A stretch of DNA of 64,000 nt from CAYMAZ01 sp964388575 (GCA_964388575.1 CAYMAZ010000015.1:1-64000); one strand, 5' to 3'. Positions 9,428-17,880 are shown, numbered from the stretch's first letter. Translations and numbers: made by a program. The notes: a model not told the origin generated them from the letters alone.

Positions 9428-9907
9428 ATGGCCATCATATTTAATTCCATCGGCACGATTTACACACCTTACAGACAAAAGAAAGGCATGTCCGTGCAAT
9501 CAAAATTTTCAAAAGGTGTCAAAGGGACAGTGAAACTGATGAAAAAATTTTCCGTTGGACTCTCCGACCTTGAACAGTTTTCTCATATCTATCTCATTTA
9601 CCATTTACATAAATCCGAGGGATTTGATCTGGAAGTCATTCCATTTCTGGATGACAAACCACATGGAGTCTTTGCAACCAGAGCCCCACGAAGACCCAAT
9701 CCAATCGGAATTTCGGTGGTCAGACTTATCAGCATTAAAGACAACATTCTTGAAGTTGAAAATGTGGACATGCTCAATGGCACGCCGCTTCTGGATATTA
9801 AACCCTATATTTCACAATTTGATATTCACGACATTGAAAAAAGTGGCTGGATCAACAATAAAACCGGACTCCCCAATGAAATCACATCAGATGACAGATT
9901 CGGCTGA
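9428..9907 (+). CDS. trmO: tRNA (N6-threonylcarbamoyladenosine-37 N6)-methyltransferase TrmO
   Basis: 159 residues, matching the single-domain TrmO/TsaA (UPF0066) fold. Seen: the opening IGTIYTPY, the core RAPRRPNPIGIS, and the DMLNGTPLLDIKPYI block that marks the family. The enzyme uses SAM to methylate t6A37 of tRNA, tuning decoding of ACN/threonine codons. It begins 3 bases after the radical SAM stop codon, so the two are almost certainly co-transcribed and probably translationally coupled. No C-terminal extension, unlike the longer enterobacterial form. Confidence 0.93.
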   Translation: MAIIFNSIGTIYTPYRQKKGMSVQSKFSKGVKGTVKLMKKFSVGLSDLEQFSHIYLIYHLHKSEGFDLEVIPFLDDKPHGVFATRAPRRPNPIGISVVRLISIKDNILEVENVDMLNGTPLLDIKPYISQFDIHDIEKSGWINNKTGLPNEITSDDRFG

Positions 9908-9957
9908 TTATGAAGACGTTCTGTCAGATCATTCATGGTCTCAAAAAACAATTGATT

Positions 9958-11262
9958 ATGAAAAAACTTCTTTGCTTTCTGCTGATCGCTCACACACTGC
10001 TCTCTGCAGCCCAGAATGAGACAAAGAATGAGTTTACGGATTATGGCTTCATCATCATGGACTCTCCTGCCCTGCTCATGACAATGCTGCTGACCGGCTG
10101 CGGAAGCCAAAGCACATTGGCGCATTATACAGACGGGNNNNNNNNNNTCATGACAATGCGACAGGTCAACGAATCATATCTTTCAGGATACCGGCTTTTG
10201 GCCAGGGGGTTATATGCTTCGACAGTCAATGAGAGAGTTGCAGATCTGATTCAGATCGGAGCTCAGGGACTCCTGTTGCTGCCATTAACCCACGAAGAAG
10301 GGCACAGGTCTGTTCTAACAGCAAACCATATCGGTTCTGTGTCACAACCATATTTCAACAAACACGGAGCAGCTTATGTCAAGGGTGTGACCGACAATAC
10401 ACTGAGGGATTTACGTGACACTGACCTTCCACAATATATCAGACTTCATACGGCAGGACTTGAATCGGACTATATGCTCACACGAAGAATGGAAGACATC
10501 GGCAGTTTTGTGTTTGATGACTTCAGGCATTTTAAATGGGAGTATATTCTTAGAAAACTTGGCATTTTACAATATTATGTTAGCGGCCTGTTCAGATTTG
10601 ATCCCGGCCTGGAAGAAGAAGATGATGAACTGAAACGCGATATCGTTGGCTATGACACCTATGGTGCCGCCAGACACCTTTACAGACCGCAAATGGACTT
10701 TTTCAGATATACCCGATACAATGACCTGAGTGCTGACGAAATGAAATTTGTAAAAAGAATGGGGTTCCGTTCCCTTCTGAATCTGGTTAATCCCATGATG
10801 ATCGGCCATGTCAGTCTGAATGCCGGGAAACACATCAAATTCAACACCGGAATGGGATATACAATGTCTCCCTTTGGTGATTTTATTGATGAAACCATAC
10901 GAATCAAACACAAGAAACTGAACATCAGTGTGTATGCACGACAATTTCAAAACAGTGCTCACTGGTTTCACGGATTTGGTGTCAGCCTCCTGAATTATGC
11001 AATCACTCAAAACCTCTACACAAGCATCTCAGGACATTTCTGGGAACAACCTGAAGGTTTTGATTTTTTTACTTCAGCTCGCTTTGCCGGGGGTGCAGTA
11101 GATTTTGAGCTCAGATACTTTTTCCTCAATAAAACCGGCAGCAGACTCAATGCCGTTTCCATCGACCTTGGATTTATTCATAAAACAAAAGGATTCCTGC
11201 CTGAGGAAATGAATCTGGATGAATACACCGGCCTGAGAATCGGAACATCAATCAGATTATAA
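9958..11262 (+). CDS. Exported protein with an HEEGH motif; contains an assembly gap
   Basis: I do not recognise the family. I choose the ATG at 9958 because it gives a clean signal peptide (MKKLLCFLLI ... SAAQ); an in-frame ATG at 9910 would put 16 extra residues in front. The sequence carries HEEGH at about 112-116, which fits the HExxH zinc-protease pattern, followed 40-50 residues later by a GLESDYM segment that could supply a third ligand. The C-terminal half (about 260-434) has alternating aromatic/hydrophobic stretches that could be beta strands of an outer-membrane domain. Ten N at 10138-10147 fall inside the gene. The frame is preserved across them only if the gap size is right, so the true length is unknown. 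The codons on both sides agree with one gene. Confidence 0.6.
   Translation: MKKLLCFLLIAHTLLSAAQNETKNEFTDYGFIIMDSPALLMTMLLTGCGSQSTLAHYTDGXXXXMTMRQVNESYLSGYRLLARGLYASTVNERVADLIQIGAQGLLLLPLTHEEGHRSVLTANHIGSVSQPYFNKHGAAYVKGVTDNTLRDLRDTDLPQYIRLHTAGLESDYMLTRRMEDIGSFVFDDFRHFKWEYILRKLGILQYYVSGLFRFDPGLEEEDDELKRDIVGYDTYGAARHLYRPQMDFFRYTRYNDLSADEMKFVKRMGFRSLLNLVNPMMIGHVSLNAGKHIKFNTGMGYTMSPFGDFIDETIRIKHKKLNISVYARQFQNSAHWFHGFGVSLLNYAITQNLYTSISGHFWEQPEGFDFFTSARFAGGAVDFELRYFFLNKTGSRLNAVSIDLGFIHKTKGFLPEEMNLDEYTGLRIGTSIRL
10138..10147. other. Assembly gap (10 N)
   Basis: Ten consecutive N inside the coding region of the HEEGH protein. The round number suggests a default scaffolding gap rather than a measured length. 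Confidence 0.95.
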
Positions 11263-11386
11263 CATTTCGTCTCTAACATTTTTTTTGTTTCTGCCCATAA
11301 TGATTTGGATTAATTTTTCCCGGTAACTTCAGAACAAAATATTATACTCATATCATTCGTTTATTAAATCATAGAATATTAACAGG

Positions 11387-11836
11387 ATGAAATCAAAAAC
11401 AATTCAGATTCTAATCCCTGTCATCACGGGCATTGCTTCGGTCATCTTCACTTTAGCACTGTACAACCTCATTGTCTTTCAGGGCACGGCATTTCAACAA
11501 CGGGATAACGCGTTCTGGTTTGTTTTCTTACCAATCATCATACTGATTGCGACAATCTTTCAGATTGTTGTTATCAGTCAGTTCGGAAAGAAACACATCT
11601 CGATACAACAATATAGGTTCAGACACATTGTACTACTATTTTTGATGTTATGTTTAATTCCTGGAGTTTGTACGGGTCTCCTTTTCAGCGAATCAAGTCT
11701 TGGCATGAAGGAACTTCTTACCCTTTCGTTGTGGGGAACAGGACTTTTTATCGTTTACTGGAGTGTGAATCTGCTGATTCTTCGAATGCTGTATAAACAA
11801 ACATCGAAAGGAACATCAACTATTGCCATATTTTGA
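11387..11836 (+). CDS. Small four-helix integral membrane protein, unknown function
   Basis: 149 residues, of which four stretches are strongly hydrophobic: about 5-30, 43-66, 82-104 and 113-137. Short basic loops (KKHISIQQYR, KQTSK) suggest both termini face the cytoplasm. No catalytic motif or family signature is visible to me. It stands alone, 124 bases after the preceding gene and followed by a decayed gene fragment. The coding call rests on ATG, length, and a coherent membrane topology. Confidence 0.6.
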   Translation: MKSKTIQILIPVITGIASVIFTLALYNLIVFQGTAFQQRDNAFWFVFLPIIILIATIFQIVVISQFGKKHISIQQYRFRHIVLLFLMLCLIPGVCTGLLFSESSLGMKELLTLSLWGTGLFIVYWSVNLLILRMLYKQTSKGTSTIAIF

Positions 11837-11934
11837 TTCATCGGCCTAACTGACAAATTGGCTTCAGCTGGTTCAAACACATAGAGTAAAAAAATTAACG
11901 TCAATTCATACATTCAAATCTTAAACCAGGTATC

Positions 11935-12138
11935 ATAATCAAACAGGAACTGATCTGGCAGGCACCCGAAGCCATAATTTTGCAGGGAAAACTTGATTTT
12001 GCTGAGATTGCATTTTCTGCTCATTGTAGTGCACATGCCGGGAATAAAACCTGGTCGAAGCACAAGTTTATCAAACAATACACAAAACAACTCCGGAGAG
12101 CAATCGCTGACATCAACATCCAAAAGATCGAATTTTAA
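11935..12138 (+). pseudogene. Truncated copy of the NTF2/SnoaL-like gene at 16096
   Basis: This 204-base stretch aligns without gaps to the first 66 codons of the intact gene at 16096-16509. The start codon equivalent is ATA (11935-11937) instead of ATG. The match ends abruptly at 12133, after the shared AAGATCGAAT, and the frame meets TAA at 12136-12138. By hand alignment the last about 144 bases differ at only 5 positions, while the first about 60 differ at roughly 13. It lies in the same orientation as the intact copy, about 4.1 kb upstream. A decayed partial duplication is the simplest reading. Confidence 0.8.
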
Positions 12139-12277
12139 AAAAATATTGAAAAAACCAGGAATATGCCGAAAGTTTTCTAAAGAGTTAGTACAACAAAAAT
12201 ATACGAGTAAAGTAATTTCTTAATGGGTTCCATTTTTTGTCAGACGATCTTATTTATTTTTGAAGAAAATATGTTAA

Positions 12278-12372
12278 TGTCCTTTCGGACAATTTTTTTT
12301 ATGGTTTGATTTTTTTATTGACATTAAAGTCCTGCGGACTAAAGGTATTTAATTCATCAATGGCCCTTAAGG
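12278..12372. repeat. REP-like palindrome cluster
   Basis: Two related short hairpins: TGTCC-TTTC-GGACA at 12278-12291, followed by a T-run, and AGTCC-TGC-GGACT at 12328-12340, then an imperfect GGCCCTTAAGGTC at about 12362-12374. The shared GTCC/GGAC arms in an otherwise structureless AT-rich region resemble the extragenic palindromes common in Bacteroidota genomes. The first could equally be a weak terminator. Whether copies occur elsewhere in the genome cannot be seen here. Confidence 0.4.
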
Positions 12373-12678
12373 TCTTAAATATCCATAAAACCAATAAGTT
12401 AATCACATTTTTCAACGTTAGTTGATTAACCATAAAACGAAATGAAATAAATGAGGACTGCTTGGAAGTTATCACACTAAAATTGCGTTAATTAATAGAG
12501 ATAAATTGATGGTAAAATATTTTTAACACCATTACTTTTTAATAATAGCTTTTCCTTTTCACCTTATTGTTTGTTGCAAATTATTGTGATAACGTTATTA
12601 TTATGTTAAATCTTTTGAAAAGAAACTGTTTTATTGTAATTTTAATTCTTCTTAAATCAAAAAATCAATTAAAAAAAC

Positions 12679-12685
12679 AGGAGGT
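12679..12685 (+). promoter_or_regulatory. Strong Shine-Dalgarno AGGAGGT
   Basis: A full AGGAGGT lies five bases before the ATG at 12690. Such complete anti-16S matches are rare in front of the other genes in this window, most of which have A/T-rich leaders as is usual in Bacteroidota. It fixes the start of the Zn-ribbon gene and argues against the longer frame from 12567. Confidence 0.75.
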
Positions 12686-12689
12686 TTTT

Positions 12690-13091
12690 ATGGCTAAAAG
12701 TGTATCAGTTCATGTTAAATGTCCGTTTTGTAAAAAGTCACTCATGGATAGTGAGAAACAACTTCATGGGTATCCTGCCATCAAATTAAACATCCAGATT
12801 GAGAAAACAAGGGGCATCATTCATTTTTGTTCAATTTATGATTGCTACGATCACGAATGTAATATTGATCTCTCTGGCGTTGAAGTTGCCGAATTTTCGT
12901 GCCCCCACTGCAACCAACTATTAAACACAGCAGAAAAATGCGATGTATGCGAAGCTTCTATGGTCTCATTCAATCTGGACATGGGAGGTAAAGTTGCGAT
13001 CTGCTCCCGGCAGGGTTGCAAAAAACATTATGTTGCATTTGAAAATCTTCATGATGCGGTGAAAAGATTTTATGATGAATATGGTTTTTAA
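12690..13091 (+). CDS. Small multi-Cys (zinc-ribbon-like) protein
   Basis: 133 residues from the ATG behind the AGGAGGT. Seen: VKCPFCKKSL near the start, then HFCSIYDCYDHEC, SCPHCNQLL, KCDVCEASM and AICSRQGCKKHY. These make three or four probable zinc-knuckle pairs. No catalytic domain is visible, so the protein is probably a small metal-binding adaptor or regulator; I cannot name the family. Leader and surroundings (palindromes, a gene relic upstream, strong Shine-Dalgarno) differ from the neighbours and hint at acquisition from another lineage, but the codon use is not plainly foreign. Confidence 0.7.
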   Translation: MAKSVSVHVKCPFCKKSLMDSEKQLHGYPAIKLNIQIEKTRGIIHFCSIYDCYDHECNIDLSGVEVAEFSCPHCNQLLNTAEKCDVCEASMVSFNLDMGGKVAICSRQGCKKHYVAFENLHDAVKRFYDEYGF

Positions 13092-13144
13092 AAAACATAT
13101 TTAAAAATTAATTCGTACTTTTACCTGCATATCTTCATTATTTT

Positions 13145-14611
13145 GTGAAAAAATTACCGGCTTTCCTGATTGCTGTATTGCCACTTCTGAGCTGTGGGCA
13201 GAATTACAAAATGTTCAATGCTGAATCAAAAAAATTATTTACCGAATATCCAGTTTCGGAAAATGCATACAGCATGTCCTTTGATACAGTAATTTCAACC
13301 GGGAATGATTCAGTGTATTATCATTTTTTAAAACTCAGTGATTCTTATATTATCAGCGACAGCTGTTTTTTCTGGGGAGGCAATGAATGCATTCAACAAA
13401 ATGTGTCAGAATGGGCAGGAAATAAAATAATTCACAACAATTCTGACTTGTATACTTTTTTCAACCTGAATAAAGATTCATTAATATTTCATTTTTCAGC
13501 AGACATGCAGGATACTGCCCTGTTTTATCAGGACAATACACAAAAGTTGTTCACAGTTTACAAAAAGTCAGATACACTCACAGTTCTGAATAACCCAGAT
13601 TCTGCCAGATATTACACGATTATCCATACCGACCAAAACGGAGACACGATCAGTTCCCCTCTGAACCAGTATGACATCATTATTGCAAAAAACCATGGAC
13701 TCACACAGTTTTTTCAGATTGACTCTTTTCCTCAGATTCTCAAACCCATTACACTGATTGGAAATATTTCGCCAGCAGGTGGACTTTTTGCACTCACAAA
13801 TGAAATCATATATGATTATCAGCCAGGTGATGAAATTCAATACTATCAATATTATCACCAATCAGGTGGGCCGCCCTGGAACAATTTCGGAAAATTTGTA
13901 AAACATACTATTCTTAGTAAGACATTAACTGCTGATTCACTTTTTTATGAAGTTGCTACTGAAATGTTTTACACAGATTCTGCCCAGCTTGTTAAGGACA
14001 CCATCTTTATTAAGTTTTTACGAAACGAAACATTGGCTGTCATTCCTTTTGAAAAATTTGACGGAAGCACAAAAACACTGATGCTGACAGACTACTGTGG
14101 TATAAATCTGTGGACATACTCCGAAAATTCATTCAATTCAATGATTTTCTGCGCATATGATACATGCTGGGGAAGCATGGACACCGGAGGTCCGCCCCCG
14201 TATACCACAAAGAAATATGTTGCCGGCCTTGGAATGTACTATCAGGTGGCAAGTGTATTTTCACCTCCTCCTGTAGGGTATACGACCGGTTCGAATATTG
14301 TGTATTTTAAGAAGAACGGAATACCCTGCGGACAGGAGTCATTTTCGGGCATCACTGAAGAGGAGAATATGACCCCTTCTGTGAACATCTTTCCAAATCC
14401 CGCACAAGACGAAATTCAGATTACTTCAACAGACCAGCTTCAACTCCTGACCCTGTTCAGCCTGAACGGTCAACGCATGTTTTCAGCCCCGCTGAACAGT
14501 ACTACTTCGACACTGAACATCAGCCACCTTGCGGATGGGATGTATTTTGCACAAATACTGCTGAATGATAATACCCTGATCGTTAAGAAAATTTGCGTAT
14601 TGAAATATTGA
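13145..14611 (+). CDS. T9SS type A sorted protein with a lipobox-like signal, GTG start
   Basis: 488 residues starting at GTG; no nearby in-frame ATG gives a signal sequence. The N-terminus MKKLPAFLIAVLPLLSCGQ has a lipobox-like LLSC. The body (about 20-400) is unrecognised, rich in Asp/Ser/Tyr, with no clear motif. The C-terminus (about 410-488; VNIFPNPAQD, LFSLNGQRM, LADGMYFAQI) is a standard type A T9SS sorting domain. Lipidated and T9SS-exported states are normally alternatives, so either the Cys at position 17 is fortuitous and signal peptidase I cuts nearby, or the protein is unusual. Expected location is the cell surface or medium. Confidence 0.78.
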   Translation: MKKLPAFLIAVLPLLSCGQNYKMFNAESKKLFTEYPVSENAYSMSFDTVISTGNDSVYYHFLKLSDSYIISDSCFFWGGNECIQQNVSEWAGNKIIHNNSDLYTFFNLNKDSLIFHFSADMQDTALFYQDNTQKLFTVYKKSDTLTVLNNPDSARYYTIIHTDQNGDTISSPLNQYDIIIAKNHGLTQFFQIDSFPQILKPITLIGNISPAGGLFALTNEIIYDYQPGDEIQYYQYYHQSGGPPWNNFGKFVKHTILSKTLTADSLFYEVATEMFYTDSAQLVKDTIFIKFLRNETLAVIPFEKFDGSTKTLMLTDYCGINLWTYSENSFNSMIFCAYDTCWGSMDTGGPPPYTTKKYVAGLGMYYQVASVFSPPPVGYTTGSNIVYFKKNGIPCGQESFSGITEEENMTPSVNIFPNPAQDEIQITSTDQLQLLTLFSLNGQRMFSAPLNSTTSTLNISHLADGMYFAQILLNDNTLIVKKICVLKY

Positions 14612-14727
14612 TAATGCTGTTCACTCTGACGAGAATTATTCATTTTAGGAAATCAACTTTATTGAAACAATTCAAATCCAAAGTACCAACACATTTCCTC
14701 CATTAAAAAATTAATCCGTTCAATGCC

Positions 14728-16035
14728 ATGAAAAAATTTCTCTTATTCATTATTCTCGTACAATTTCTTTCAGGATGTATGTACAAATCTGTCACTGAAG
14801 GGAATGCTGATAATATTCACAAGGCCTGTATTTATGATTTCAAAGGTGTTCAATATCTGGTATGCCTTGAGTCTGTGTTTCAGGCCACATCAAAGAAATC
14901 GGGACAAGGATTCACCCAGATCAGCGGTTTCAATGATATGCGGATTTCAGTGTATGATATGACTGACGGCAGCCTTATTGCCCGAAAAGGCACAGGCAGG
15001 CAGATCGATCAGGCAATAAATTTTCTCGGATGCAGCGAAAATAATCTCTGGTTCTTTTCACTGAAAGAAGGCATTCACTCACGTGACCCGAAAACGCTTG
15101 AGGTGAACATCACACAGGACATGATCCTTGAAAAAAATCCTCAGCTCAGGGATAACCTTGCCATGTGTGAATGGTACAAAATCAATACTTTTTTTCAGCT
15201 CAATGAATTAAAAGGAGTTGTGGTGCTGACTGACAGCCAGGGCTTTCGGTATGAAATGGATCCGGCAACACTTATTGCAGCAAAAATGCCGGGTGAGTAT
15301 TCAATGCTCACAATCCGCGATGATTATCCTTTTGAAACGTCTATCAGTTTCTCCGGGATGAATATCAACCTCAGCGGTGATCTCAGAAAACATATCAATC
15401 TGCAGAATGCAACAACAGATTCAACACTTTCATTTCTTGACGGAAAATTTATTACTGACCGAAATATTCTGAGAACATATCTAAATCTCGACAATAAGCT
15501 CAAAACCGCAAAGGAAACCAGAGATTCATTACTCACAAAGATTGAGAAAATTAAGTCCCTGAATAATGGTTCGGAACCAAAATGGGGAACTTCAGAATAT
15601 GACTTGTTCAGAAAAATGCGTGATGCATCAGACCGTCTGAACTATGACATACAGAATATAGAAAGAACCCTGGCGGAAATTAAAAAAAATGGATATTCCG
15701 GTTCATATAAACAGCTACTCTCTCCCGACAATCAGAAATTCTTCATTTTTCACAGAACATCTACAGCAAAGGATGCCACTGTGATGATCTCTCTAATTGA
15801 GTTGAACAACACAGGTCCGAAAGAACTCTGGCAGATTGTACTGCCTGATTTGTTCTATGATCCGCAAGCAGCAAGGGAAACAAATACTTTTAAAGTCGTT
15901 TTTTCAAAAGGAAATCCTGACTTTGGTTTTTCAAAAATTGATCTGTCAAACAACAGATTACTGATCATCTGGATGCTGAATGCATATTGTCTTGATGTTA
16001 ACTCTGGAGAAATCCTTTGGAACTTCAGGTTTTGA
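14728..16035 (+). CDS. Predicted lipoprotein, unknown function
   Basis: 435 residues. Lipobox LSGC at 14-17 after a hydrophobic stretch predicts an outer-membrane or periplasmic lipoprotein. The body alternates short strand-like segments (ISVYDMTDG, NLWFFSLKEG, ILWNFRF), suggestive of a beta-propeller of the PQQ/quinoprotein-like type. A charged helical insertion (about 255-320; TAKETRDSLLTKIEK, DRLNYDIQNIERTL) looks like a coiled coil. I do not recognise a named family. It lies between a T9SS protein and the NTF2-like gene; no operon partner is evident. Confidence 0.65.
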   Translation: MKKFLLFIILVQFLSGCMYKSVTEGNADNIHKACIYDFKGVQYLVCLESVFQATSKKSGQGFTQISGFNDMRISVYDMTDGSLIARKGTGRQIDQAINFLGCSENNLWFFSLKEGIHSRDPKTLEVNITQDMILEKNPQLRDNLAMCEWYKINTFFQLNELKGVVVLTDSQGFRYEMDPATLIAAKMPGEYSMLTIRDDYPFETSISFSGMNINLSGDLRKHINLQNATTDSTLSFLDGKFITDRNILRTYLNLDNKLKTAKETRDSLLTKIEKIKSLNNGSEPKWGTSEYDLFRKMRDASDRLNYDIQNIERTLAEIKKNGYSGSYKQLLSPDNQKFFIFHRTSTAKDATVMISLIELNNTGPKELWQIVLPDLFYDPQAARETNTFKVVFSKGNPDFGFSKIDLSNNRLLIIWMLNAYCLDVNSGEILWNFRF

Positions 16036-16095
16036 GCAAATACCATAAGAAAGCATCGAGCATACTAATTATAAAACTTTCACAAACCAGACATC

Positions 16096-16509
16096 ATGAA
16101 CAAACAGGAACATATCAGGCAGACAACCGAAGCTTTATTTGTGCAGGGGAACCTTGATTTTGCTGAGATTGCATTTTCTCCTCATTACAGTGCACATGCC
16201 GGTAATAAAACCTGGTCGAAGCACAAGTTTATCAAACAATACACAAAACAGCTCCGGAGAGCAATCGCTGACATCAACATCCAAAAGATCGAATGTTTGT
16301 CTCAGGCAGAGTACATCATCACCACACAACGTTTCTTCTCCGGCACACACGTTGGCGAGCTGAAAGGAATTGCAGCATCACACAAAAAGGTGAAGTGGAT
16401 TGAAATGGTTGTCACACGTTTTGAAGACAACAAAATTGCAGAAGAATGGATTTCTTCTGATCTGGCATTGCAGCTGATGCTGAAACACAGAATTCGTCAT
16501 AAACAATGA
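16096..16509 (+). CDS. NTF2/SnoaL-like protein
   Basis: 137 residues. The pattern of an N-terminal helix, a HYSAHAG turn, a KQYTKQLRRAI helix, then strands with KWIEMVVTRFEDNKIAEEWISSD is typical of the SnoaL-like/ester-cyclase branch of the NTF2 fold, small cone-shaped proteins that bind hydrophobic ligands or isomerise them. The signature REDGKIVEEW-type segment is present as FEDNKIAEEW. The ligand is unknown. A truncated, start-less copy lies at 11935-12138. Confidence 0.75.
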   Translation: MNKQEHIRQTTEALFVQGNLDFAEIAFSPHYSAHAGNKTWSKHKFIKQYTKQLRRAIADINIQKIECLSQAEYIITTQRFFSGTHVGELKGIAASHKKVKWIEMVVTRFEDNKIAEEWISSDLALQLMLKHRIRHKQ

Positions 16510-16865
16510 GGTATTTTAAAAATTGGACCCATTTAGCAGAAAATTGTAATATTACGAGTCCAAAACCTGACATTACAAATTTGAATTTGAAACTTCATAG
16601 TGTTCTATTCCTAGAACAGGGAACCCAATCTAAAATTTCAACCAAATTCATTTTATTTCGACGTAAATATAAATATTTTCTATTTTTGCATGATATAACA
16701 AACAACACAACACTGTGAACCTGTACACAAAATTCATAGCGAGTTATGCCTTTGGTGTGAATTCGCAGAAGCTCTGTACTGCTTATACAGGACATTCAAA
16801 TCAGGTATGTTTAATGTCAAATAAAATAATGTAAATTGTAACAATTAATGCACAAAGGAAAAATT
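16510..16865. other. 356-base intergenic region upstream of the OmpA-like gene
   Basis: AT-rich, with no credible gene. It holds a candidate promoter (16656-16688), listed separately, leaving a leader of roughly 170 bases. An imperfect GCGAGTT...AATTCGC pairing near 16738-16765 is the only further structure, and I assign it no role. Confidence 0.5.
16656..16688 (+). promoter_or_regulatory. Candidate Bacteroidota promoter for the OmpA-like gene
   Basis: TATTTTTG at 16681-16688 fits the -7 consensus TAnnTTTG. A TTTC at 16656-16659, 21 bases upstream, is a one-mismatch -33 box. Orientation and position suit the OmpA-family gene at 16866. Confidence 0.4.
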
Positions 16866-17795
16866 ATGAAAACTTTTTTTGGAAAAATGATCTTATGTAT
16901 GTTGATGTTGACAGGAACAAGTGTCAATTTAATAGCACAAGATGATGCTGAAGGATGTAAAGACCATCCAATGTTTAACCGAATGCCAAGTTATTTTTTA
17001 AGTAATTGTGAAGAAGTTGAGTTTGGTTCAATGAAATTTCCAGTGGGTCCTCCAGATCCTGAAAATGATAACTTAATTAAATCAGAGATCATTGAAGGGA
17101 AGATCATGGTCTTTAACTTTTTGTTGCAAGATGATAAAAAACCAGCATCAGGGTTACAAATATTCCGTAATTTTCAAAATGCCGCAAAACAAAACGGGGG
17201 TACCATTTTAGGAGAGTATCAGGGTTGGTGTACAGGCACATACGAGTATAACGGCGAAAACATCAACGGTGGCACAATTCCCTTCGGGAATAGTTGTACG
17301 AACTGGAGTCAAACGATTAAGTTTGCAAATGAAAACAAAGAAATCTGGATATATGTTCAGATGTCAGGTGAGGGTGAAGGATATGATATGGTCATAGCTG
17401 AAAAAGAAACCATGAATCAGGATATTCAAGCAAATGAAATGTTTGATTTAATAAATTCTGGTGATGTTTTAAAATTATATATCAATTTTGAAACAGGAAA
17501 ATCTTCAATCAAAAGTGATTCACAAAGTATCATAGACGAACTGTTTAAAATGTTAAACAACAATCCAACTTTAAAGATTTTAATTGAAGGGCATACTGAT
17601 AATGTTGGAAACGCTGCTTCAAATAAAACATTATCTGAGCAACGTGCTACAAGTGTTAAAACTTCTCTCGTCAATATGGGTATTTCAGCAGACCGGATAA
17701 AATGCATTGGTTATGGTCAAGACAAGCCTATTGCAGACAATTCAACAGAAGATGGAAAAGCAAAAAACAGACGTGTTGAAATAAAAAAACAATAA
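16866..17795 (+). CDS. OmpA family protein
   Basis: 309 residues from the ATG at 16866, which gives a proper signal peptide (MKTFFGK ... NLIAQ); the ATG at 16848 adds six residues in front. The C-terminal 110 residues form an OmpA-like peptidoglycan-binding domain: NFETGKSSI, ILIEGHTDNVG, LSEQRATSVKTSL, GYGQDKP and KNRRVEI, with the Asp and Arg that clasp diaminopimelate in the family. The N-terminal part (about 25-190), with several Cys and SGEGEGYDMVI, resembles no named domain I can state. Likely role: anchoring an outer-membrane or periplasmic protein to the cell wall. Confidence 0.87.
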   Translation: MKTFFGKMILCMLMLTGTSVNLIAQDDAEGCKDHPMFNRMPSYFLSNCEEVEFGSMKFPVGPPDPENDNLIKSEIIEGKIMVFNFLLQDDKKPASGLQIFRNFQNAAKQNGGTILGEYQGWCTGTYEYNGENINGGTIPFGNSCTNWSQTIKFANENKEIWIYVQMSGEGEGYDMVIAEKETMNQDIQANEMFDLINSGDVLKLYINFETGKSSIKSDSQSIIDELFKMLNNNPTLKILIEGHTDNVGNAASNKTLSEQRATSVKTSLVNMGISADRIKCIGYGQDKPIADNSTEDGKAKNRRVEIKKQ

Positions 17796-17880
17796 AAAAT
17801 GGCTCCAATTTCCTAGGATATTAAGGATCTATGTTCCATAAGCACCTCTCCCACATAATCCATCAAAAACAAATAAAACA

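Larger units (their letters stand above)
12139..12689. other. 551-base intergenic stretch with small REP-like hairpins
   Basis: Very AT-rich. The only structure I see is a set of short palindromes between 12278 and 12372, listed separately. No open frame with coding character: the in-frame extension upstream of the Zn-ribbon gene (12567-12689) looks random, and that gene has its own Shine-Dalgarno. Confidence 0.6.

Noticed and set aside
12567..12689. Upstream extension of the Zn-ribbon gene by 41 codons
   Set aside because: The AGGAGGT site fixes the start at 12690, and the extra residues look random.
16506..16718. 70-codon open frame after the NTF2-like gene
   Set aside because: Overlaps a candidate promoter, AT-rich, no family features; treated as intergenic.
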